A stretch of DNA of 63,750 nt from Candidatus Eiseniibacteriota bacterium (GCA_025360715.1 JANYBS010000216.1:1-63750); one strand, 5' to 3'; positions 42,006 through 51,443 are shown, counted from the stretch's first letter. The notes: a model not told the origin generated them from the letters alone. Translations and numbers: made by a program.

Positions 42006-43739
42006 CTACCCGCGCCAGCGGTTCGTGATCGGCAGCCGCCGGTCTTTTCCAAAAGCCCGCGGCGTGATCTTGATGCCGGGCGGGCTCTGGCGGCGCTTGT
42101 ATTCGGCCAGGTCGACCAGCCGCACCACGCGGCGGACGGTGGGCTCGTCAAAGCCGTGCTTCACGATCTCGCCGATCGAGCGATCCTCTTCCACGTACAA
42201 GCGCAGGATGTCGTCGAGCACATCGTAGGGCGGCAGCGAGTCCTGGTCCTTCTGGTCGGGCCGCAGTTCGGCGCTCGGGGCGCGCGTGATCGTGTGCTCG
42301 GGAATCACCTGCCCGCACTGGTTGCGCCAGCGCGAGAGTTCGTAGACCTGCGTCTTGTAGACGTCTTTGAGCACCGCGAAGCCGCCGGCGGTGTCGCCGT
42401 AGAGCGTGCTGTAGCCCACGCTCGTCTCGCTCTTGTTGCCCGTCGTGACCACGATCCAATTGAATTTATTGCTCAGCGCCATCAGGTAATTCCCACGAAT
42501 GCGCGCCTGCAGGTTCTCTTCGGTGATGTCCGCGGCCCTGCCTGCGAACGCCGGCGTGAGTGCGCTCTCGTAGGCTTTCATCACGTCGCGGATCGGCACC
42601 GTGAGCAGCCGTACGCCTAGAGCCTTCGCAAGATCGGCAGCGCCGGTCTCGGATTCGCTCGATGTGAATTGCGATGGCATCGAGACGCCCACCACGTGTT
42701 CGGTGCCCAGCGCGTCGACGGCGATCGCCGCGGTGAGCGCGCTGTCGATGCCGCCCGACAGGCCCAGCACCACGGTCTCGAAGCCGTTCTTGCGCACATA
42801 GTCGCGGCAGCCCAGTACCAATGCGCGGTAGATCTCGGCGATCGGATCGCTTTCGGGCGGCTCGGGGCGCTCGGCCAGCGCGGGCTTTGCGGCCGCGCCG
42901 CTTGCCATCGGCATCGCCAGGTCGACGCGCTCGAGCGGCCCGTTCTCGTCCATCGCGCGTTCTTTGCGCAGGCGCGTGTCGTGCAAGCGCGCGTTGAAGA
43001 CTTCGTCCAGGTCCACGTCGGCGACGATCAGTTCCTCGCGGAACATGGGGCCTTCGGCGATCGCGTGGCCGTTCTGGTCCATGATCAGGCTCGCGCCATC
43101 GAAGACCACTTCGTCTTGGCCGCCCACCATATTGACGTACACGACGATGGCCATGTTGTCGGCGGCGCGCGTGCCGATCATGCGCCGGCGCTCGTCGGCC
43201 TTCATGGCGTGATAGGGCGATGCCGATAGGTTGAGGATGACCTCGGCCCCGCCGCGCACCACTTGTTCCTCGGTGGGGCCGCCGGCGACCCAGATGTCCT
43301 CGCACACGTTCACGCCGAAGACCACGTCGCCACGGCGGAAGACTTTCGCCTCGCGCTCGGAATTGAAATAACGATTCTCATCGAACACGCCATAGTTGGG
43401 CAGGTAGCGCTTGCGCGCGGTGCCGGCCCACTGGCCGTCGTGGAGGATCGCAGCCGAGTTGTACAGGTCCAGGTCGCGCTCGATGCTGCCCACGACCACG
43501 GTCATGCCCAGCGTATGCGGCAGCAGGTCGCGGGTGCGCTCGATCGTGCGCTGGATGAACGCCGGCTTGAGCAGCAGGTCCTCGGGCGGATACCCGGGCA
43601 GCACCATCTCGGGGAACACGAGCACGTCCACGCCGAGCGCGCGGGCTTCGTGGATGCGCGAGACGATGCGGTCGAAGTTGCCGTCGAGGTCGCCGACCGT
43701 GGAATCGATCTGGGCGAGTCCGATGCGAAGGAGGCGCAT
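42006..43739 (-). CDS. nadE: Glutamine-dependent NAD+ synthetase
   Basis: 577 residues from an ATG at 43739; the frame further upstream lacks homology. The N-terminal nitrilase-type glutaminase has its Glu in FPEMVLPG, Lys in RKRYLPNYGVFDE and Cys in GVNVCEDIW. The C-terminal ATP-pyrophosphatase has SGGIDSALTAAIA and NLQARIRGNYLMALSN, with TGNKSE. It makes NAD+ from nicotinate adenine dinucleotide using glutamine nitrogen. The protein is complete. It stands alone; its start lies downstream of an unusual 540-bp spacer. Confidence 0.95.
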   Translation of the reverse strand: MRLLRIGLAQIDSTVGDLDGNFDRIVSRIHEARALGVDVLVFPEMVLPGYPPEDLLLKPAFIQRTIERTRDLLPHTLGMTVVVGSIERDLDLYNSAAILHDGQWAGTARKRYLPNYGVFDENRYFNSEREAKVFRRGDVVFGVNVCEDIWVAGGPTEEQVVRGGAEVILNLSASPYHAMKADERRRMIGTRAADNMAIVVYVNMVGGQDEVVFDGASLIMDQNGHAIAEGPMFREELIVADVDLDEVFNARLHDTRLRKERAMDENGPLERVDLAMPMASGAAAKPALAERPEPPESDPIAEIYRALVLGCRDYVRKNGFETVVLGLSGGIDSALTAAIAVDALGTEHVVGVSMPSQFTSSESETGAADLAKALGVRLLTVPIRDVMKAYESALTPAFAGRAADITEENLQARIRGNYLMALSNKFNWIVVTTGNKSETSVGYSTLYGDTAGGFAVLKDVYKTQVYELSRWRNQCGQVIPEHTITRAPSAELRPDQKDQDSLPPYDVLDDILRLYVEEDRSIGEIVKHGFDEPTVRRVVRLVDLAEYKRRQSPPGIKITPRAFGKDRRLPITNRWRG

Positions 43740-44279
43740 GGCGGGCAGTCTGGGCAGTAGCGTGGGAAGGCGCAAGCGGGGGCCGGCAAAGGTCGTTCGC
43801 CGGGATGTCGTCGCCAGGTGTATGGCCACAAAACGAAAGCGCCCGGCCATGGACCGGGCACATCCGTCTTTTGCGGAAGGTCACACGCGCAACCGACCGC
43901 TGGCGCAAGAGGGGTCCGTGACGCCAGGCGCTTGTCGCCATTGTCACGAATCCGACCCGATGGGTGGCGGGGAGCTCTCGGCTCCGTGTCTTTACGCACC
44001 ACCTTCAGGCTCTTGCAGCACATGAGGCGCCGGCTCACAGGCCGGCATCCCGTCAGGAGGACTGCAAGGACCGTTCCTCGCGGCCCTCCCTGCCCCATAT
44101 GCGTGTAAGTGATTGTGAATGCGCGGGCCAGGTAGTGGCAACCTCTTTCTTACGAGGCCCGGGGCGTCTCCCGTGTGGTCAGAAATGCACCATGTGTAGC
44201 CGCATTGCGCCCGACTCTGCACATCCACCGGCATTTTGATGTGCGTGCCGGGGCGGCGGTTCGCCGGCGGTCCCCGGCA
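43740..44279. other. Unexplained 540-bp spacer with several hairpins
   Basis: Neither strand has a convincing gene. Several short inverted repeats are visible: GCCGGC(TCACAG)GCCGGC near 44033, GGAGC/GCTCC near 43973, GGCC...GGCC around 44126-44163 enclosing CCTC/GAGG, and a stem at 43841. On the minus strand these would lie between the exporter stop and a terminator-like hairpin before nadE. It could be a structured RNA, a long 3' untranslated region or remnant sequence. It does not match a riboswitch consensus that I know. Confidence 0.35.
43828..43859 (-). terminator. Candidate terminator upstream of nadE
   Basis: On the minus strand a GCCCGG/CCGGGC stem with a seven-base loop is followed by GCTTTCGTTTTG. 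It could end transcripts from the MFS gene before nadE. Confidence 0.45.
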
Positions 44280-45719
44280 TCATGCCCGCGCCACAGGTCC
44301 CGGGCGGTGCTGCGTAAGCGCCAGGATGGTGCAGGCGATCGCCACGCCCGCCAGCACCAGATAGGCGTCGTGCGTGGCGGTCGCGAACGCGGCGCGGTCC
44401 ACGGCGCCCGTGGCGGACTCGAGCGCGCGGCCGGCGTGAGCCGCATAGCGCGACGCCAGCATGGCGCCCATGAACGCCGCACCGGCCGACAGGCCCAGGT
44501 AGCGCGTGGTGTTCTGCAGGCCCGAGGCGATGCCCAGTTGTTCGCGCGGCACGAGCGAAAGCAACGCGCTGGCATTGGGCACCGTGAACAGGCCCTGGCC
44601 CGCGCCGACCGCCGCCAGGCCCAGTAGCATGCGCCAGCGGTCGGCCTGTACGCCCAGACCGGCGAGCGCGAAGAAGCCCGCGGCAGTCATCGCCATGCCC
44701 AGCGTGGTGAGCACGCGCGCGCCGACTTTGTCGGCCAGGCGCCCCGCGGTCGGAGCGAAGAAGAGCGCGGCCACGGGCAGCGCCATGCTCCACACGCCGG
44801 CGGCCTGCGCGTCGAGGCCGCGCACGCGCATGAGGTATAGCGGCAGGTGAAAGCCCAGCGCCACCGTCATGCCTTGCGCGAGCATGGTCAGCAACACTGC
44901 CGCGCCGAGCGGGCCCAGCACCAGCGGCAGCGGCAGCATGGGCGCCTTGGCGCGCGACTCGGCGGCCGAGAAGGCCAGCAACAGCGCTGCGCCCGCGCCG
45001 AACGCGCCCAGCACGAGCGGCTGCGACCAGCCGAGCACCGGCCCGCGCGAGAGCGCGAACATCAGCGACACGAGCGCGCCGCACCACAGCGCCGCGGCGC
45101 GCGCATCAAGCGCCGGGGCGTTCGGATTCGGCACGTCGGCCGGCACGCGCGCGCGCAACAGGAACCACGCGATCACGCCCAGCGGCAGGTTCATGAGGAA
45201 GATCCAGCGCCAGGAAAAGTGGTGCACGATCACGCCGCCCAGTGGCGCGCCGATCGCGAGTCCCACGCCGACCATGGCGCCGAAGGCGCCGAGCGCCTTG
45301 CCGCGCTCCTCAAGCGGGAACGCCGACACCAGCAGCGCCGAGCCGTTGGCCGACACCAGCGCGGCGCCCACGCCTTGCAGCATGCGCGCGGCGATGAGCA
45401 TGCCGATGGTGGGCGCGAGGCCGCAGAGCAGCGAAGCGATCGTGAAGACACCCAAGCCCGTGGCGTAGATGCCGCGGCGCCCGCGAAGATCCGCCAAGCG
45501 GCCAGCGGTGAGCAGCAAGCCGGTGAGGGGAATCGAATAGCCGAGGATGACCCACTCGACGGTGGTGAGGGCGACGCCGAACTGCTGCTGCAGTGTCGGC
45601 GTCGCGATGCTCACGATGCTCGCATCGAGCGTGGCCATGATGACGCCGAGCGCGATGGGCGGGAAGACCCGCCAGCGCGGAAGCGCCGCGCTGGCGGTGG
45701 TGCTGGGGGCTGCAGACAT
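44280..45719 (-). CDS. MFS drug exporter, DHA2 (EmrB/QacA) family
   Basis: 479 residues with 14 predicted helices. Motif D1-like LDASIVSIATPTLQQQF in the first helix is typical of DHA2 proton antiporters, and GRLADLRGRRGIYATG is motif A. GAPLGGVIVHHFSWRWIFLMNLPLG is motif C followed by the conserved WRWIFxxNxP segment. Such exporters move hydrophobic drugs or metabolites outward in exchange for protons. No TetR-type regulator is adjacent. The ABC exporter genes lie 30 nt upstream on the same strand and may form one export unit with it. Confidence 0.92.
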   Translation of the reverse strand: MSAAPSTTASAALPRWRVFPPIALGVIMATLDASIVSIATPTLQQQFGVALTTVEWVILGYSIPLTGLLLTAGRLADLRGRRGIYATGLGVFTIASLLCGLAPTIGMLIAARMLQGVGAALVSANGSALLVSAFPLEERGKALGAFGAMVGVGLAIGAPLGGVIVHHFSWRWIFLMNLPLGVIAWFLLRARVPADVPNPNAPALDARAAALWCGALVSLMFALSRGPVLGWSQPLVLGAFGAGAALLLAFSAAESRAKAPMLPLPLVLGPLGAAVLLTMLAQGMTVALGFHLPLYLMRVRGLDAQAAGVWSMALPVAALFFAPTAGRLADKVGARVLTTLGMAMTAAGFFALAGLGVQADRWRMLLGLAAVGAGQGLFTVPNASALLSLVPREQLGIASGLQNTTRYLGLSAGAAFMGAMLASRYAAHAGRALESATGAVDRAAFATATHDAYLVLAGVAIACTILALTQHRPGPVARA

Positions 45720-45749
45720 CGGCGGACTCTTTTAGAAAAGGGCCGTGAC

Positions 45750-47078
45750 TCAATCCTTGCGCATGAGCTTGAGGATCTCCGGCAGGTTCGGCGTCTTTCC
45801 GTAGAGTAGCAGGCCGATGCGGAAGATGCGCGCCGACAGCATGAGCGCGCCGGCCGCGAACAACGCGAGCAGGCCGAGTGACGTGGCCACCTGCCAGACG
45901 GGGATCGTGATCCCGAGCGTGCTGCACGCCGACATGCGCATGAGCATGGTGCTCGGCGCCGAGGGCGGGAACAGCGACATGACGACTGCTAGCTTGCCGT
46001 TGGGTTCGCTCAGGATCGGCGTGAGCAGCCAGAACGGGATGAAGTTCATGATGGTGAAGGTCATCGCGAACTGCTGTGCTTCGCGCAGGTTGTTGGCGAT
46101 CGCGCCGATGCCCGTCATGAGGCTGCCGTAGAACAGATAGCCCAGCAGGAAGTACACGAACGCGAAGAGCGCCAGTGTCGGCGGTACATCGATGTGCGCG
46201 AACGCCAGGATGCCGGATCCCGTGTAAAGGCCCAGTGCCGCCCACGCGCCGACCATGGTCAGGCCGACGGCGCCCAGGCCCACGAGCTTGCCGAGCATGA
46301 GGTCGTCGGGCGTGACGGTCGTGAGCATCGATTCCAGGATGCGTGTCTCTTTTTCCTCCGACAGGCCCTGCAGCATGTACTGGCCGCCGGTGATGATCGA
46401 CGTGGCCAGGAACAGTCCCAAAATGAACGGCAGGAAGAAGCTCACCAGTTCGCGCGCGTCGTCCTTGATGGCGTACTCGCCCGTGCGTGTGGGTGTGTAC
46501 AGGTCCATGCTGCGGCCCAACTCCAGCACGCGGTCGGCGCGCACCGAATCGACGCTGTTCGCGATGAGATAGCGCGTGAGCCAGTGGCGCACCGCGCGGT
46601 CGTCACCCGCCGAGGAGAAGAGCTGCTGCGACTTCTGGTACATGCGCAGATTGCCGGTCGCGAGAAAGTCCTGCGAGACCGTGACCACCTGGGTGACGTT
46701 GCCCGCATTCAAGGAATCGAGCGCCACCTTCTGGTCGCTGTAGCGGCGCAGCACGAGCGGCACGGTGCGCGCGCTCACGCTGTTGTCCACCTTGGGCGCC
46801 TTCTTGCCGGTGGGGAACGCCGGCGCATCGATGGGCATCACATACGCGAAGGTGCTGGGCGCATTCGTATAGACACCCGCAGAGTCCACGATCGCCATCA
46901 CCTTGGCTTCATGCTGGTGCTTACGGATGGAGTCGCCCTGCAGCTTGCCGGTCACGAACGTGACGAGCATCAGAATAGCGGGCGTGAACAGTAGAGAGAA
47001 CAGGAACTGCGGACGCCGGACCGTCGTGGAATATTCGCGGCGCGCGATGATCATCGCGCGCGAGAGTGAGAATCTCAT
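45750..47078 (-). CDS. ABC-2 type exporter permease (NatB-like)
   Basis: 442 residues. One N-terminal helix (FLFSLLFTPAILMLVTFV) is followed by about 180 soluble residues outside the membrane and five or six further helices. IIARREYSTTVRRPQFLFS and LPFILGLFLATSIITGGQYMLQG-like segments fit the NatB/YhaP type, and LSEEKETRILESMLTTVTPDDLMLGKLVG is the conserved cytoplasmic segment. NatAB exports Na+; related systems export other compounds. Its ATG overlaps the stop of the ATPase gene by ATGA, showing coupling. Substrate unknown. Confidence 0.9.
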   Translation of the reverse strand: MRFSLSRAMIIARREYSTTVRRPQFLFSLLFTPAILMLVTFVTGKLQGDSIRKHQHEAKVMAIVDSAGVYTNAPSTFAYVMPIDAPAFPTGKKAPKVDNSVSARTVPLVLRRYSDQKVALDSLNAGNVTQVVTVSQDFLATGNLRMYQKSQQLFSSAGDDRAVRHWLTRYLIANSVDSVRADRVLELGRSMDLYTPTRTGEYAIKDDARELVSFFLPFILGLFLATSIITGGQYMLQGLSEEKETRILESMLTTVTPDDLMLGKLVGLGAVGLTMVGAWAALGLYTGSGILAFAHIDVPPTLALFAFVYFLLGYLFYGSLMTGIGAIANNLREAQQFAMTFTIMNFIPFWLLTPILSEPNGKLAVVMSLFPPSAPSTMLMRMSACSTLGITIPVWQVATSLGLLALFAAGALMLSARIFRIGLLLYGKTPNLPEILKLMRKD

Positions 47079-48031
47079 CGGCCACCTCCGGTCACGGGGG
47101 TCATCTCATCCACAGTCGGCGGACCGCTCTTGCCTTGATCAAGCCCTGCGCCCGTCTCGACGACGTGCACGAAGATGTCTTCGAGTGGGGGCACCACGGG
47201 CGTGAACGACGCCACGTCGACACCGTGGTCGAGCAGCGCGCGCAGCACATCGTTGGACTTGGCCGAGCGCTCGAGCTGGATCTTGGTCGCGCCATTCACG
47301 CGCGAGATGCTCTTCACGCCGGGGATGCCACTGGGGACTTCGCCGCCCTCGATCACGAACGCGTTCTCGGCATACATCATGCGGATCTCGCGCACGGTGC
47401 CGTAGAGCACCATGTGGCCGCGGTTGATCATCAATGCGCGGTCACACTGCTGCTCGACCTTGTTCATCTGGTGCGTCGACAGCAGCACCGTCGTGCCTGC
47501 AGCGCGACGGCGCTTGAGGACTTCTTCGAGCAGCGCCACGTTCACCGGATCGAGTCCCGAGAACGGCTCGTCCAGGATCAGCAGTGTCGGATCGCCGATG
47601 AGCGCCGTGCACAACTGCACCTTCTGCTGCATGCCCTTGGACAGCGCCGAGCCTTGTTTCTTGGCCCATGCGGCGAGTCCGAATTCTTCGAGCAGCGCCA
47701 CCGTCTGGGCACGCGCATCGCGCGCAGTCATGCCCTTGAGTTCGCCCTGGTAGACGAGCGCGTCCAGGATCGGCACCTTGCGGTACAGGCCGCGCTCTTC
47801 CGGCAGGTAGGCGATGCGCACGCCCCGGCCTGCGCCGATCGGCTTGCCGTCCAGGAGCACCGAGCCGGCGTCGGGCCGGAGGATGTCGGTGATCATGCGG
47901 ATGAGCGTGGTCTTGCCGGCGCCGTTGGGCCCAAGCAGCGCGAAGATCTCGCCGCTCTGCACATCGAACGTGACGTCGTTCACGACCGCGCGGTCGTCGT
48001 AAACCTTTCGGACACTGCGAACCTGGAGCAT
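47075..48031 (-). CDS. ABC exporter ATPase (NatA-like)
   Basis: 318 residues from an ATG at 48031 with AAGGA upstream; the longer open frame is not homologous. Walker A GPNGAGKTT, signature LSKGMQQKVQL, Walker B LLILDEPFSGLD and the His of STHQMNK are present. ERGLYRKVPILDALVY is typical of NatA-like ABC-2 ATPases. The C-terminal 90 residues (FVIEGGEVPSG to LEDIFVHVVE) are the usual regulatory extension of this branch. It drives the permease encoded next. Confidence 0.93.
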   Translation of the reverse strand: MLQVRSVRKVYDDRAVVNDVTFDVQSGEIFALLGPNGAGKTTLIRMITDILRPDAGSVLLDGKPIGAGRGVRIAYLPEERGLYRKVPILDALVYQGELKGMTARDARAQTVALLEEFGLAAWAKKQGSALSKGMQQKVQLCTALIGDPTLLILDEPFSGLDPVNVALLEEVLKRRRAAGTTVLLSTHQMNKVEQQCDRALMINRGHMVLYGTVREIRMMYAENAFVIEGGEVPSGIPGVKSISRVNGATKIQLERSAKSNDVLRALLDHGVDVASFTPVVPPLEDIFVHVVETGAGLDQGKSGPPTVDEMTPVTGGGR

Positions 48032-48382
48032 GGCGTCCTTACATTCGGGAGGCGCGGCACTCGGGGGCGGTAACGCGGATTGCGGCCACCCCGTGACGCC
48101 GGCAAGGCCCGTTGCGAGCGGGAGGGACCCCCCGAAGACGGCGTCACGAGCATGCACACTACGGGCGCAGGCGAGGGGACTCAACAACCTCTGAACAAGC
48201 GCCCGGCCGCGGTCGACCGAAGCGGTACCCGAAGCGGTGATTGACGCCGCAAGTGACCGCCAAGGCGGGGTGATGACAGCGGCCCGGGCTGCCGATGACC
48301 TTGGGGTCACGGAAGGCGCGTGCGTGCCCCGACCACCCGGCGGAGTGGCTGCGCGATCCGATCTCCATCTCGAGGACCTCGT
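48032..48382. other. Divergent intergenic region
   Basis: 351 bp between the ABC ATPase start and the YCF48-type lipoprotein start. It is GC-rich with short frames only and no recognisable RNA or promoter pair. Confidence 0.35.
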
Positions 48383-49648
48383 ATGCGACCCACTCGCATC
48401 CCGTTCGCTTTGTTGCGCACCGTCGCGCTGCTCTCCGCACTGTCGGTGGTCCTGGCGCTCACCGGTTGCAGCGGTAAGAAGAACCCGCTGCTCGCGAACC
48501 CACTGCCGCAGCTCTCGGCGCTCGCGTTCACGCTCGATGCCGACACGCTCGCCGTGGGCGGCAGCGCGACGCTCACCTTCACTGCCACCGATACGTCGGG
48601 CGCAGCCGTGAGCGCCTCGCGATTGTTGTGGGAGTCGAGCGCGCCGCTGGTCGCGCGCGTTGGCTCGACGGGCATCGTGAGCGCGCAAGCCGAAGGTCAC
48701 GCATGGATCCGCGTGAGCGGCGCCAACCGTACCGACAGCCTGCTCGTGGTCGTCTACACGCAGAGCGGCTGGTACGCGCAGACGAGCAACACGATCAACA
48801 ATCTCAACGCCGTCCATGCGACCGCCGACGGCCGCACCGCGTGGGCCGTGGGCGATGCCGGAACGATCGTCACCACGAGCGATGCCGGCGTCACGTGGAC
48901 GACGCAGGTGAGCAACACCGCGTTCAGGCTCAACGGCGTCTTCTTCACATCGCCGACGCGCGGCTGGGTGGCCGGCAACAACGGCACGATCCTGTCGACT
49001 TCGGATGCCGGCGCCACCTGGACGCGGCTCACCAACGTCGGCGCGAGCGAGAACCTGCAGTCGGTGCGCTTCGTCGATGCGGCGCACGGCTGGGCGAGCG
49101 GCTCGAGCGGCGCGATCGTGCGCACACGCGACGGCGGGGCAACGTGGACCAAGGTCAATCCGACCGCTTCGACGCTCAACAGTGTGGCCTTCAGCGACAC
49201 GCTCAACGGGTGGGCCGTCGGCGATAACGGCGTCATCTGCGGCACCCACGACGGCGGCGTCAGCTGGTACGTGTGGCAGCCTGCGGTGACGAACCAGACG
49301 TTGCATGCCGTGTGGCGCGCCTCGAACACGCGCGCGTGGGCGGTGGGCGCGCAGGGCGTGACGCCCTCGGCGGACGCGACGACCGATTCGCTCACGTGGA
49401 CGTTGAGTACGGCCGGCGCCAGCAATCAGCTCTTTGGCGTGCACTTCCCGACGGCCCTCACCGGCTACGCGGTCGGCCAGAATGGTTCGGGCTTGGTGCT
49501 GCGCACCGACGACGGCGGTGGCTCGTGGGCCGCGCAGACGGCGAACAGCGCACAGAAGCTCAACGGCGTGTGGTTCGTCGATGCCCAGCGCGGCTGGGCG
49601 GTCGGCGACGGCGGCCGCATCGTGCACACGAGCGCTGGCGGCCAGTAG
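48383..49648 (+). CDS. Lipoprotein with Ig-like domain and YCF48-type propeller
   Basis: 421 residues from an ATG at 48383; the frame begins earlier but the lipoprotein signal fixes this start. Lipobox LALTGC near residues 23-28. Residues about 40-125 form a BIG2-like Ig domain (LDADTLAVGGSATLTFTATD, SAQAEGHAWIRVSG). After that about seven repeats of the BNR/YCF48 type appear, each with GxAWAVG(D/N)xGTI, TSDAGxTWTxQ or the like. In photosynthetic organisms YCF48 assists photosystem II; in other bacteria the fold is a generic surface or assembly propeller. Function here unknown. Confidence 0.8.
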   Translation: MRPTRIPFALLRTVALLSALSVVLALTGCSGKKNPLLANPLPQLSALAFTLDADTLAVGGSATLTFTATDTSGAAVSASRLLWESSAPLVARVGSTGIVSAQAEGHAWIRVSGANRTDSLLVVVYTQSGWYAQTSNTINNLNAVHATADGRTAWAVGDAGTIVTTSDAGVTWTTQVSNTAFRLNGVFFTSPTRGWVAGNNGTILSTSDAGATWTRLTNVGASENLQSVRFVDAAHGWASGSSGAIVRTRDGGATWTKVNPTASTLNSVAFSDTLNGWAVGDNGVICGTHDGGVSWYVWQPAVTNQTLHAVWRASNTRAWAVGAQGVTPSADATTDSLTWTLSTAGASNQLFGVHFPTALTGYAVGQNGSGLVLRTDDGGGSWAAQTANSAQKLNGVWFVDAQRGWAVGDGGRIVHTSAGGQ

Positions 49649-49752
49649 CCGCGGAACACTGGCGCAGGCATTCTCACAAGGCCCGTCGCGGCAGCCGCCG
49701 CAGCGGGCCTCGTGCTATTGACGTGCATCGCCGCATGCCGCAACTTCGCGGC

Positions 49753-50286
49753 ATGGCACTCGATCGGCTCATCATCATCGACGGCTACAACCTGATCCAC
49801 CGCACGCCGCAGCTGCGGCCGGGCAGCGACCGCACGCTACGCGAGTCGCGCGACAAGCTGCTCAACCTGCTCACGTGGATGATGGGTGCGGATTCGGCGC
49901 GCTTCATCGTGGTCTTCGACGGCGAGACCGGCAGCGGCGGACGCGACGGCACGATCCCCGGCGGGCGCATCGACGTGCGGTGGTCGCGTCCGCCGGAGAA
50001 CGCCGACATGGTGATCCGCCGGATCGTCGAGGATCAGATGGAGAAGGTCGACCGCCTCACGGTGGTCACCGCCGACCTCGAAGTGGCGCGGCACGCGCGC
50101 GCGATGGGCGCCGACATCTCGCTGAGCGATCTGTTCTTGGCGAGCGCGTTGGGTGCCGCGAAGGATGCCGGCACGGCCGAGGTCGAGAAACCCAAGACCA
50201 TGAGCAAGGCCGAGATCGAGCAGTGGGCCGAGCTGTTCCGCTCGCGCCCCAAGGCGCCGGACGACGAAGAGGGGCATCTTCACTAG
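49753..50286 (+). CDS. YacP-like NYN-domain RNA nuclease
   Basis: 177 residues from an ATG at 49753; ATGs at 49726 and 49735 are alternatives and none has a strong RBS. The PIN-like NYN fold is shown by LIIIDGYNLIH, IVVFDGETG, NADMVIRRIVED and LTVVTADLEVARHARAMGA, which place acidic metal-binding residues as in YacP/Rae1. Bacillus Rae1 cuts mRNA on the ribosome. The C-terminal tail is charged. The gene is followed by tandem repeats and a terminator. Confidence 0.85.
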   Translation: MALDRLIIIDGYNLIHRTPQLRPGSDRTLRESRDKLLNLLTWMMGADSARFIVVFDGETGSGGRDGTIPGGRIDVRWSRPPENADMVIRRIVEDQMEKVDRLTVVTADLEVARHARAMGADISLSDLFLASALGAAKDAGTAEVEKPKTMSKAEIEQWAELFRSRPKAPDDEEGHLH

Positions 50287-50310
50287 AGAAGATGCGTGCC
50301 TCCGGCACGC

Positions 50311-50387
50311 GCGCCCGGCTGGCGCTGAAGGGCCACGCGCCCGGCTGGCGCTGGAAGGCCACGTGCCCGGCTGGCGTGAAAGGCCGC
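50311..50387 (+). repeat. Three tandem 26-bp repeats
   Basis: The unit GCGCCCGGCTGGCGCTGAAG plus GGCCAC recurs at 50311-50336, 50337-50362 and, with changes, at 50363-50387. It lies between the nuclease stop and a terminator. GC-rich palindromic words inside (GCGCCCGGC) could fold. The function is unknown; recent duplication by slippage is likely. Confidence 0.75.
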
Positions 50388-50428
50388 GCGCCCGTCGCGC
50401 GCGGACGGTGCGTCTTCCGGCGAACATG

Positions 50429-50464
50429 GCGAAGGCCGCCTTCCTTTCGGAGGGCGGCCTTCGC
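50429..50464. terminator. Bidirectional intrinsic terminator
   Basis: A perfect 12-bp stem (GCGAAGGCCGCC and its complement) closes a 12-base loop, followed by GCTTTA on the plus strand. It lies between the nuclease and the NmrA-like gene, which converge. Confidence 0.7.
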
Positions 50465-50478
50465 GCTTTATCCCAACA

Positions 50479-51354
50479 TCAGGCGTTCGCGTGCTTGAGC
50501 ATCCCCGCGAGCACCTGCTCCACGCGGATCTCGCCCAGGCGCAGCGCCGCCGGCGCGCCGGTCAAGCCCATGCGGCCGGCGTTGAGCGCGCCGAGCATCT
50601 CTTGGAACAGTGCCGCCACGTTCTGCGGCATGCCTTGGCCGGTGAGCGCCGGCACCACGTACTCGAGCGGTGCCGCGGCCAGCTTCACTTCGCGGCCGGT
50701 GAGCTTGGTGAGCGTGTCGGCGATCTCCTGTTGCGTGTGGTCCTTGGGGCCCGCAAGGTCGACGATGCGCACGCCCGTCGCCGGATCGCGCAGCAGTTCC
50801 GCGGCCGTGCGGCCGATATCGTGCGTGGCGACCATGGCGATCGCCGGGCCGACCGCGAGGAACGTGGGATACACCGCGTTCGCGGTGACTTCGCCCAGCA
50901 CCTGGCCGATGTTCTCTATGAAGTAAGCGGCGCGCAGCAGTGTCACGTTGGTGCCCGTCGCCGTGAGCGCTTCTTCGAAGCGATGCAGCGTCACGACCGG
51001 ACCCGTGCCGGAGGCGTGCTGCGCGCCGAGCGAGGAGAGCCCGACCACGTACTTGATGCCGCTGGCCTTGACGGCGCTCGCGAGTGCCGCGATGACCTTG
51101 GCCTGGTCGGCGAGCATGTCGTTCGAGCCGTACTGCGGCGGCACCAGCAGGTACGCGCCTTCGGCGCCGGTGAGCGCCTCGGTGATCGCCGCCGCGTCAT
51201 CGAGCGAGGCCACGGCGACCTCGGCGCCCCTGGCTTGCCACGGCGCGCCTTGCGCCGCATCGCGCACGATCACGCGCACCGGCTGCTTCTGCTCCAGCAA
51301 CGTCTCCGCCACCACCTTGCCGGTGTTCCCGGTCACTCCTGCGACGACGTACAT
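50479..51354 (-). CDS. NmrA-like NAD(P)-binding reductase or sensor
   Basis: 291 residues from an ATG at 51354 with GGAG upstream. The N-terminal Rossmann motif VAGVTGNTGKVV is the GxxGxxG type of atypical SDR/NmrA proteins, and VRVIVRD holds the NADP-binding Arg. Middle strands (AYLLVPPQYGS, KYVVGLSSLGAQ, NVTLLRAAYFIENI) match the group that includes quinone oxidoreductase QorB and NmrA. The catalytic Tyr of classical SDRs is not clear. It lies 115 nt downstream of an Rrf2 regulator on the same strand, which probably controls it. Confidence 0.88.
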   Translation of the reverse strand: MYVVAGVTGNTGKVVAETLLEQKQPVRVIVRDAAQGAPWQARGAEVAVASLDDAAAITEALTGAEGAYLLVPPQYGSNDMLADQAKVIAALASAVKASGIKYVVGLSSLGAQHASGTGPVVTLHRFEEALTATGTNVTLLRAAYFIENIGQVLGEVTANAVYPTFLAVGPAIAMVATHDIGRTAAELLRDPATGVRIVDLAGPKDHTQQEIADTLTKLTGREVKLAAAPLEYVVPALTGQGMPQNVAALFQEMLGALNAGRMGLTGAPAALRLGEIRVEQVLAGMLKHANA

Positions 51355-51443
51355 GGGTGCATCTCCGAAGGGGGGGACGATCCCGCAACGCCCGCCCCCT
51401 CGCGCGCTGCAGCCCGGCGCTTGCCGGAAGATGAGAACCGTGA

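Noticed and set aside
43411-44025. A frame containing CRHCH, resembling a cytochrome c haem motif
   Set aside because: Only a single short motif at its end, mostly antisense to nadE, with no signal peptide or axial Met context.
44100-44237. A 45-residue Cys-containing plus-strand frame (CGQKCTMC)
   Set aside because: No RBS, random-looking composition and in a region with hairpins. Not supported as a gene.
48032-49627. Long N-terminal extension of the ABC ATPase frame
   Set aside because: The homology starts at 48031 with an RBS. The rest is antisense to the YCF48-type lipoprotein gene and has no family resemblance.
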